A stretch of DNA of 38,874 nt from Phenylobacterium deserti (GTDB lineage: Bacteria > Pseudomonadota > Alphaproteobacteria > Caulobacterales > Caulobacteraceae): NCBI GenBank assembly GCA_945883235.1, contig CAMCXF010000033.1, forward strand, positions 1-38,874, written 5' to 3'. This document shows positions 32,650-38,874 of this stretch, one piece after another. The notes under the pieces were generated by a model, which was not told where the DNA came from, did no database searches, and was given only the letters and a program-made list of their open reading frames with translations. Made by a program: the position numbers and the translations under genes. Each line of letters starts with the position of its first letter. Position 1 is the stretch's first letter.

Positions 32650-33213
32650 ATGCGCCGTTCCCCGATAGGTCTGATGACCGCCGCTGCCCTGGTGGCGCTC
32701 GCCGCGCCCGCGTTCGCTGCGGGCCAGAGGGGCGCGGCCATTGATCCGCCAACTGCCGGACCGCTGGACGCCGCCAGTTTCTACAAGGGTATGTGGTACG
32801 AGCAGGCGCGCACGCCCACCGGCCTGACGAGGGGCTGCGAGTACGCCACCACCGAGCATGGCCGTGACGGCGAGGGCCGCATCACGGTGCGCGATGCGTG
32901 TCTAAAAGGCGGCCCCAAGGGCAAGGAAACTGCCATCGCCGGCATCGGGACCCTCAAGGATCCTGGCCAGAATGCCGCGCTGGAGGTGAAGTATCGATTT
33001 GGTCCGTTGCGCCCGACGCGCACCTATCGGATCATTGCCGCAGGCCCCGTCGCCGAATGGCACATCTCGGCCGAGCCGGGCTTTGAGAAGGTCTACATCT
33101 TCACCCGCGCTGTCGCACCGCCGCTGTCCGACGTCGAGGCGCTGGTCGCGCGCGTCAAGGCGCTGGGGTATGCCGGGGAGATCGAGGTGCTGAAGACGCC
33201 AGGCCGCGACTGA
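32650..33213 (+). CDS. Lipocalin family protein, exported
   Basis: This 187-residue protein has a signal peptide (MRRSPIGLMTAAALVALAAPAFA) and a lipocalin barrel. The first structural motif is YKGMWYEQAR (about 45-54), and a strand segment TYRIIAAGPVAEWHISAEPG follows at about 123-142. Two Cys (in GCEYAT and DACLKG) could form a disulfide. Bacterial lipocalins bind lipids or other hydrophobic ligands in the periplasm or at the outer membrane; no lipobox Cys is visible, so it is probably soluble. AAGGA precedes the start. It lies 80 bp after the DUF2855 gene, with its own palindromic element. Confidence 0.85.
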   Translation: MRRSPIGLMTAAALVALAAPAFAAGQRGAAIDPPTAGPLDAASFYKGMWYEQARTPTGLTRGCEYATTEHGRDGEGRITVRDACLKGGPKGKETAIAGIGTLKDPGQNAALEVKYRFGPLRPTRTYRIIAAGPVAEWHISAEPGFEKVYIFTRAVAPPLSDVEALVARVKALGYAGEIEVLKTPGRD

Positions 33214-33340
33214 CACCTGGCGCAGCCTCGGAACACATCGGCCTCTGGTGTCTCGGCGGCTGAGACGTCATGATCACTGCAACGCGTGAGCCATCCAACC
33301 CGCAAGGGAGAGAGTCGGCCAAGCCTTGGGGAGATGTCGG

Positions 33341-36300
33341 ATGTTCAAACGGGTTCTGATCGCCAACCGGGGCGAGATCGCCATACGGATCGCCCGCGCG
33401 GCGGCAGGTCTCGGGATTGAGAGCGTCAGCATCTTCGCACCGGCGGATGCCCTTGGCCTGCATACACGCGTCTCGACCGAAAGCCGCGCGATCGGCGTTC
33501 CTGGCGGCGATCCGGTCGCGGCTTACCTGGATGCCGGGGCGTTGGTGGCGGTGGCTGTCGAAAGCGGCTGCGACTGTGTCCACCCCGGATATGGGTTCCT
33601 CTCCGAGAGTGCTGCCTTCGCCGGTGCTTGCCAGGCGGCCGGACTGACCTTCATCGGCCCTGGCCCTGAGGCGCTGGCCTTGTTTGGCGACAAGGTGGCG
33701 GCGCGGGATCTCGCCAGATCGGAAGGCGTACCGACTGTTCCGGGAAGCGAGGGTGCTCTCGAGTCTGCCGAGATCGCAGCAAGCGTCGCGGCAACCCTGG
33801 GTTATCCCGTTATGCTGAAGGCCGCAGCCGGGGGTGGGGGCCGTGGGATGCGCCTCGTCGTCGGGGCCGGCGAGATGGCGGAAGCTTTTGCGCGTTGCCG
33901 AAGCGAGGCCGAGGCGGCGTTCGGCGACGGCACGCTCTTCCTTGAAAAGGCGATCCAGCGGCCCCGGCATATCGAGGTGCAGGTGTTGGCCGACGCCCTC
34001 GGCAACGTTGTTCATCTTTGGGAGCGCGACTGTTCGGTGCAGCTTCGCCACCAGAAAGTGATCGAGATCGCGCCGGCGGCGGGTCTGGAGCCCGGCCTAA
34101 GGTCGCGCATTCTTGCCGACGCGCTCAAGCTGGCGAAGGCTGGCGACTATGTGAACGCCGGGACCGTGGAATTCCTGGTGAGCCCGGAGACGGGCGCTCA
34201 CCACTTCATCGAGTGCAATCCACGCATTCAGGTCGAGCACACCGTGACCGAGGAGGTCACGGGTGTCGATCTGGTGGAGGCCCAGTTCCGGATTGCGGCG
34301 GGCGCCACGCTGGCAGAGCTTGGCCTCGCCACGCCACCGCCGACGCGGGGCTATGCGGTGCAGGCCCGGGTCACCGCCGCCGGGGCCGGAACGTTCAGCG
34401 GCTACAAGGAACCCGCCGGGCCGGGCGTCCGCGTCGACGCGTGCGGCTACCTGGGCCTCGCCCCGCCGCCGCAGTTTGATCCGATGTTCGCCAAGGTCAT
34501 CGGCCGGTCGAATTCCAGCGGGACACTGGCCTCCGCCGTGGCGCGGACGTTAGGCGCGCTGGCCGAGTTTCATATCGCGGGCCTGCCGACCAATCTGGGG
34601 CAATTGAAGGCGATCCTGGCCGAGCCGTCGGTCGCTGCCGGCGATGCGCGCACCACCTTGCTGCTGGAACAGCCGGGGCTGGCGGTGCCGGGAGGGGGAC
34701 CGGGGAAACCCGAGGGTGCGCTGGCCCTGCTGGCGCAACAGACAGCCGGCGCCGCACGCGGTCGTCTGGCCCCGCCGACGGGGACCTCGCTGCCCGTGGG
34801 CGACGGCGAGGAGGGTATCGAGGCACCGATGGGCGGCACCTTGCTGGAGATCTCTGTCACGGTCGGTGCCATGGTTTCGGCGGACGACACCCTGATGGTG
34901 ATCAGCGCCATGAAGATGGAGACCTCGGTCGCCGCACCCTGCGCGGGCCGGATCACGGCGCTGACGTCCGATGCCGGTTCGACCGTAGCACAGGGTCAGG
35001 TGCTGGCGGTCATCGCGCCTTCAGAAGACGCCGCGACGCGGGCCACGCGTCAGGCCGACAGCGCCGACGGGTGGGCGCCGATGATGGCGCAGGTGGCGGC
35101 GCTGCAAGCCATCGCGCACGCCCGTTTCGCGCCGGGCTCGACCGACCCCGGCGTTGTGCGCCAGCGAAACCGCGCGAAGCTGACCTGTCGCGAACGCATC
35201 GACCTGCTGCTCGATCCGGGGAGTTTCCGCGAGGTCGGCAGTCTGGCGGGCTTTGCCAGCTATGACAGCGACGGCGGTGTTGCCGACTTCACCCCGGCCA
35301 ACCATGTGGGCGGCTGGGGCGGCCTGTCGGGGCGACGTACAGTGGTCTGCGCTGATGACTTCACCTCGCGCGGCGGCCATTCGGACGGTGCCATCGGCCA
35401 GAAGAGCCGCTATCTGGACGAGCTCTCCATTGAATATCGCTGTCCCTCGGTGCGACTGCTGGACGGCTCATCCGGCGGCGGCAGCGTCGCCTCCATGGTG
35501 CCGCAACAGGACAAGGGCGAGGCGGCGGCGCGAGAGAGCTCCGGTGCCATCACGGCAGGCAAGCCCCGGGTGTCCGGCGGCGGAGGGTCGTTCCTGCCGG
35601 GACACCTGGGCAGTAGTCTTTATGCGCAACAGTTGACGACGGTGCCGGTGGTCAACGTGCTGCTGGGCAGCGTGGTCGGGCTGGGTGCGGCCAAGGCGGT
35701 GCTGGGACACTTCTCGGTAATGGTCCGCGACACCGCCCAGCTGTTCGTCGCCGGGCCGCCAGTGGTGAGTCACGCCATGGGCTATGAGGTCACCAAGGAG
35801 GACCTGGGCGACTGGCGCATCCACTGCCGAAACGGCTCGGTCGACAATCTGGCCGAGACCGAGGCCGAAGCGATCAGCATGGCCCAGCGGTTCCTCTCGT
35901 ACCTGCCAGCCAGTGTCTATGACGCCCCGCCCGTCGCCTCCACAGATGATCCCTCAGACCGGCGCGAGGAGGAGCTGTTCTCCATCGTGCCGCGCAAGCG
36001 GACCGCGACCTTCGACATGCGACGTGCAATCCGGCTGATGGCCGACAAGGGCTCGTTCTTCGAGATCGGTGCCCTGTGGGGCAGCGATCAGATTGTCGGG
36101 CTGGCGCGCTTCAATGGCCATGCGGTGGGGGTGATCGCTTCGGACAGTCGCCACGAGAACGGCGGCGCCCTGACCGCTGACGGCTGTGACAAGCTCAAGC
36201 GGCATCTGGATCTCTGCGACCTGTTCCACCTGCCGGTGATCAACCTGGTGGACAATCCGGGCTTTGCCGTCGGCATTGAGCACGAGATCGCCAGCACCAT

Positions 36301-36721
36301 TCGCAAGGGCGGCGAGTGGATGATCGCGTTTGCGCAGGTGAGCGTGCCGATCTTCACGGTCATCGTACGCCGCAGCTTTGGCGTTGCGGGCAACAACTAT
36401 GCGTCGCCCAGGGCCGGTGCGTCAGCGCGCGTGGTGTGGCCTGCAGCTGATATGGGCGGCATCCCGCCGGAGGGTGGCATCGAGGCTGCCTACAAGCGCC
36501 AGCTGGCCGAGGCCGCCGACCCCGTTGCGATGCGGGCCGAGATCGAGGCGCGCATCGAGAGCGTCCGGGGGCCGATTGGCCCGCTCAACAGGTTCCAGGT
36601 CGAGGAGATGATTGACCCGCGCGACACCCGCTCCTGGATCTGTGAGTGGGTGAGCGACGCCGCGCGCCTCGCCGGGCAGGCGGGTCGACTGGCTCCCCGG
36701 GCGCTGGGGTTCCGACCCTGA
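33341..36721 (+). CDS. Single-chain biotin-dependent acyl-CoA carboxylase (BC-BCCP-CT fusion)
   Basis: The 1126-residue fusion carries a complete carboxylase in one chain. Residues 1-450 are biotin carboxylase (FKRVLIANRGEIAIRI, HPGYGFLSE, ATP-binding KAAAGGGGRGMR, IECNPRIQVEH). A linker leads to the biotin carrier domain with the biotinyl Lys525 in AMKME. From about 600 a carboxyltransferase follows (RNRAKLTCRERIDLLLDPGS, SSGGGSVASMV at about 711, GSVVGLGAAKAVLGH at about 776, SFGVAGNNYASPRAGAS at about 1011). This order matches single-chain long-chain acyl-CoA carboxylases; the substrate is unknown. ATG 33341 has GGGGAGA upstream. It converges with the flavin monooxygenase gene, 2 bp apart. 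Classic accA is separately present in this window. Confidence 0.93.
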   Translation: MFKRVLIANRGEIAIRIARAAAGLGIESVSIFAPADALGLHTRVSTESRAIGVPGGDPVAAYLDAGALVAVAVESGCDCVHPGYGFLSESAAFAGACQAAGLTFIGPGPEALALFGDKVAARDLARSEGVPTVPGSEGALESAEIAASVAATLGYPVMLKAAAGGGGRGMRLVVGAGEMAEAFARCRSEAEAAFGDGTLFLEKAIQRPRHIEVQVLADALGNVVHLWERDCSVQLRHQKVIEIAPAAGLEPGLRSRILADALKLAKAGDYVNAGTVEFLVSPETGAHHFIECNPRIQVEHTVTEEVTGVDLVEAQFRIAAGATLAELGLATPPPTRGYAVQARVTAAGAGTFSGYKEPAGPGVRVDACGYLGLAPPPQFDPMFAKVIGRSNSSGTLASAVARTLGALAEFHIAGLPTNLGQLKAILAEPSVAAGDARTTLLLEQPGLAVPGGGPGKPEGALALLAQQTAGAARGRLAPPTGTSLPVGDGEEGIEAPMGGTLLEISVTVGAMVSADDTLMVISAMKMETSVAAPCAGRITALTSDAGSTVAQGQVLAVIAPSEDAATRATRQADSADGWAPMMAQVAALQAIAHARFAPGSTDPGVVRQRNRAKLTCRERIDLLLDPGSFREVGSLAGFASYDSDGGVADFTPANHVGGWGGLSGRRTVVCADDFTSRGGHSDGAIGQKSRYLDELSIEYRCPSVRLLDGSSGGGSVASMVPQQDKGEAAARESSGAITAGKPRVSGGGGSFLPGHLGSSLYAQQLTTVPVVNVLLGSVVGLGAAKAVLGHFSVMVRDTAQLFVAGPPVVSHAMGYEVTKEDLGDWRIHCRNGSVDNLAETEAEAISMAQRFLSYLPASVYDAPPVASTDDPSDRREEELFSIVPRKRTATFDMRRAIRLMADKGSFFEIGALWGSDQIVGLARFNGHAVGVIASDSRHENGGALTADGCDKLKRHLDLCDLFHLPVINLVDNPGFAVGIEHEIASTIRKGGEWMIAFAQVSVPIFTVIVRRSFGVAGNNYASPRAGASARVVWPAADMGGIPPEGGIEAAYKRQLAEAADPVAMRAEIEARIESVRGPIGPLNRFQVEEMIDPRDTRSWICEWVSDAARLAGQAGRLAPRALGFRP

Positions 36722-36723
36722 GA

Positions 36724-37953
36724 TCAGCGTAGGGGCGAAAGAGAGGCGCGCGCGTTCAGCGCCTCGCGGTCAAAGCCGGCGATCTGCTTGTAGCCGTCGG
36801 CGATAGCCTGGAGCTCCGACTGACTGATAATGTCGGTGACGTGGGCAAAGCCCTCCGGGGCACGGGCTTCCGCGAGGTTGAGGACCCGCTCAGGGCCCTC
36901 CCCACGATTGGCCAGAACCAGGCGGCTGGTGGGCGGGCGGCGTTCGGCTTCGTAGGCGGCTAGGGCGTCAGCGATGGTGGGCCGGGTCGCCAGCTGAAAC
37001 GCCAGCACGCGCGCATCGAGGATCGCCTGCGATGCGCCATTGGATCCGATGGGATACATCGGGTGCGCGGCATCCCCCAACAGCGCCATCGTGCCGAAGG
37101 TCCAACGGTCGATGGGGTCGCGGTCGACCATCGGGTATTCGAAGATCTGGCTGGCCTGGGCGATGATGGCGGGCACGTCCAGCCAGTCGAAATTCCAGCT
37201 TTCGAACCGGGGCAGGAAATCGGCGGGTTCTCCGGGCCGGTTCCAGTCCTCGCGCCGCCACTCCGCCCGGTCGGGGAAGCGTAGCTCCGCAATCCAGTTG
37301 ATCAGGGAACGACCGGGCCCGGCGCCGGGATCGATCGGATAGCAGACGAACTTCTGGTCGCCGTGGCCGGCCATCACCATGGTGCGCCCGCCGAGATAGG
37401 CCGGGGCCTCGGTGATGCCGCGCCAGAGTACGCGCCGGTTCCAGACTGGCGGGCCTTCCTGCGGATAGTGCCGGGCGCGCAGGGCGGAGTGGATGCCGTC
37501 GGCGGCGATGATCACGTCACCGCGCGCGGCGCTGCCGTCGGCAAACGCAACCGAGCCGCCCTCAGCCCAGATGGCCCTGCGTCCGGTCCGGAGCACCCCT
37601 TCGCCCAGCCGTTCACCCACAGCGGTCTGCAGCAACGACAGAAGGGTGCCGCGATGGATCGAATACTGCGGCCAGTTGTAGCCCGCGGCCCGACCGCGTG
37701 GTTCGCGCCAGATCTCCTGACCGTGGCGATTGGCGTAGACCAGCGCTTCGGTGGCGACACCTGATGCGGCCAGGTCGTCGGCCAGACCCAGCTCGCTGAG
37801 CTCGCGTGCGGCATGGGGCAGCAGGTTGATGCCGACGCCCACGGCGCGCAGCCCGGGCGCGGCTTCATGGACCTCAACGGCGATCCCGGCGGCGTGCAGG
37901 CTGAGCGCGGTGGTGAGGCCGCCGATCCCGGCGCCGATGATGATGGCCTTCAT
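36724..37953 (-). CDS. FAD-dependent monooxygenase (PhzS/salicylate hydroxylase-like)
   Basis: The 409-residue class A flavoprotein monooxygenase uses NAD(P)H and O2 to hydroxylate an aromatic substrate. It has the FAD-binding GAGIGGLTTALSLHAAG near the N-terminus, the second motif DVIIAADGIHSALR (about 146-159, DG-type) and the third LLGDAAHPMYPIGSNGASQAI (GD motif, about 290-310). The middle region (VLWRGITEAPAYLGGRTMVM) resembles PhzS-type hydroxylases. Start ATG 37953 has GAAAGG 9-14 bases upstream. It is divergent from the alkylsulfatase (79 bp). The substrate cannot be named. Confidence 0.92.
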   Translation of the reverse strand: MKAIIIGAGIGGLTTALSLHAAGIAVEVHEAAPGLRAVGVGINLLPHAARELSELGLADDLAASGVATEALVYANRHGQEIWREPRGRAAGYNWPQYSIHRGTLLSLLQTAVGERLGEGVLRTGRRAIWAEGGSVAFADGSAARGDVIIAADGIHSALRARHYPQEGPPVWNRRVLWRGITEAPAYLGGRTMVMAGHGDQKFVCYPIDPGAGPGRSLINWIAELRFPDRAEWRREDWNRPGEPADFLPRFESWNFDWLDVPAIIAQASQIFEYPMVDRDPIDRWTFGTMALLGDAAHPMYPIGSNGASQAILDARVLAFQLATRPTIADALAAYEAERRPPTSRLVLANRGEGPERVLNLAEARAPEGFAHVTDIISQSELQAIADGYKQIAGFDREALNARASLSPLR

Positions 37954-38032
37954 GGCCCATGCCTTTCATAGCCAGGATCCATTGCCAATACGCCCCGTGC
38001 GGGCCACGGTCGGCCAAGGGGAGAGAACAACC

Positions 38033-38874
38033 ATGAGAGCACTGATCGGTGGACTGTGGGCGGCGCTGGCGCTGGCGCTGGCCGGGGCGGCTTCGGCAGC
38101 GGGGCCGGACTTCAGCGACCGCCAGGACTATGCCTTCGCCGAGCGCGGCTACCTGGGGACGCGGGCGGACCCGAAGATCCTGGGGGCCACGGGCAATCTG
38201 GTCTGGGACCTGAACGCCTATGACTTTCTCAAAGGCCCGGCACCGGCCAGCGTGAATCCGAGCCTGTGGCGGCAATCCCAGATCCTGGCCAAACACGGCC
38301 TGTTCGAGGTGACCAAGGGTGTCTGGCAGGTGCGCGGCTTTGATATCTCCAACGCCACCTTCATCGCCGGCAAGACCGGCTGGATCGTGATCGACCCGCT
38401 GACCTCGTCGGAGGTGGCCAAGGCGGCGCTGGACCTGGCCAACGAGAAGCTGGGCGCGCGGCCGGTGGTGGCGCTGATCTACACCCACAGCCACGGCGAC
38501 CACTTCGGCGGCGCGCGCGGCATGGTGGCCCAGGCCGACGTCGATGCGGGCAAGGTCAAGGTGATCGCGCCGGTGGGTTTCCTGGAGCATGCGGTCAGCG
38601 AGAACGTCATCGCCGGTCCCGCCATGAACCGCCGCGCCACCTATCAGTTCGGGACCTTTCTGCCCAAGGGCGTGACCGGGCAGGTCGGCGCCGGCATCGG
38701 CATGGCGGTAAGTCCCGGCTCCCGGACCTTGATTCCGCCCAACGTCGACATCACCCGGACGGGCCAGGAACTGGTCGTCGACGGCGTGCGCCTGCAGTTC
38801 CAGATGACGCCCGGCACCGAGGCGCCGGCCGAAATGAACATCTATCTGCCGGACCTGCGCGTCCTGGATCTGGC
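38033..38874 (+). CDS. Alkyl sulfatase, SdsA1/YjcS type (5' part; 3' end outside window)
   Basis: The frame is open from ATG 38033 (RBS AGGGGAGA) to the edge of the window, giving 280 residues of a protein normally about 650 long. A signal peptide (MRALIGGLWAALALALAGAAS) is followed by the family opening YAFAERGYLGT and the metallo-beta-lactamase core with the zinc motif YTHSHGDHFGGARG (about 146-159). SdsA1-type enzymes cleave primary alkyl sulfates such as dodecyl sulfate to alcohol and sulfate in the periplasm. The remaining metal ligands and the C-terminal dimerisation and sterol-carrier-like domains would lie beyond the edge. Confidence 0.93.
   Translation, partial: MRALIGGLWAALALALAGAASAAGPDFSDRQDYAFAERGYLGTRADPKILGATGNLVWDLNAYDFLKGPAPASVNPSLWRQSQILAKHGLFEVTKGVWQVRGFDISNATFIAGKTGWIVIDPLTSSEVAKAALDLANEKLGARPVVALIYTHSHGDHFGGARGMVAQADVDAGKVKVIAPVGFLEHAVSENVIAGPAMNRRATYQFGTFLPKGVTGQVGAGIGMAVSPGSRTLIPPNVDITRTGQELVVDGVRLQFQMTPGTEAPAEMNIYLPDLRVLDL

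Overview
The window is GC-rich, densely packed chromosomal DNA from an alphaproteobacterium, most likely of the family Caulobacteraceae (Caulobacter, Phenylobacterium or Brevundimonas type). The basis is family-level recognition only: the aroK-aroB-corB block beside a secreted protein, xerD and accA, a PEPxxWAMM-type PEP-CTERM protein, a large TonB-dependent receptor, many short intergenic gaps and frequent 4-base ATGA overlaps. No RNA genes, CRISPR array, IS element or prophage were seen.

Layout. 1-4347 (minus): wecB-nfrB-nfrA, a predicted cyclic-di-GMP-controlled surface glycan (N4 glycan receptor type) operon; nfrA runs off the left edge. 4348-8145: a DUF2867 protein, an alpha/beta hydrolase, several small proteins, a cold-shock protein with a strong terminator, an IF-1 paralogue with a C-terminal tail, and an inverted pair of 52-bp intergenic repeats. 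8211-10255 (minus): a YtrA-type GntR regulator with a perfect palindromic operator, followed by a decayed ABC transporter. The ATPase and the permease are each frameshifted, and the permease is cut and joined to the last ~30 codons of an unrelated gene. 10316-15134: a membrane-anchored repeat protein, a 34-residue membrane peptide behind a 25-bp-period direct repeat, a secreted DUF8021-like protein, then a coupled pair made of an 88-aa protein and a glycine-rich PEP-CTERM protein with four tryptophan-rich WxWP repeats, and a periplasmic methyltransferase-like protein. 15141-23938: dipeptidyl peptidase IV, DUF3297, the housekeeping aroK-aroB-corB operon and, divergently, secreted protein-xerD-accA with a strong terminator. 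23963-29394 (minus): TonB-dependent receptor, threonine aldolase-type enzyme and epoxide hydrolase. 29450-36721: a TetR regulator divergent from a carotenoid/stilbene oxygenase-DUF2855 pair, then a lipocalin and a single-chain biotin carboxylase. 36724-38874: a PhzS-like flavin monooxygenase and the 5' part of an alkylsulfatase, which leaves the right edge.

How the genes fit together. WecB would supply UDP-ManNAc, NfrB would polymerise it under c-di-GMP control, and NfrA would be the outer-membrane partner. The right half is rich in enzymes acting on hydrophobic or xenobiotic substrates (oxygenase, epoxide hydrolase, lipocalin, acyl-CoA carboxylase, flavin monooxygenase, alkylsulfatase, TonB receptor). 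This fits an oligotroph with broad catabolism, but only the TetR/oxygenase/DUF2855 group has local evidence of co-regulation. The least explained item is the WxWP-repeat PEP-CTERM protein with its coupled partner.
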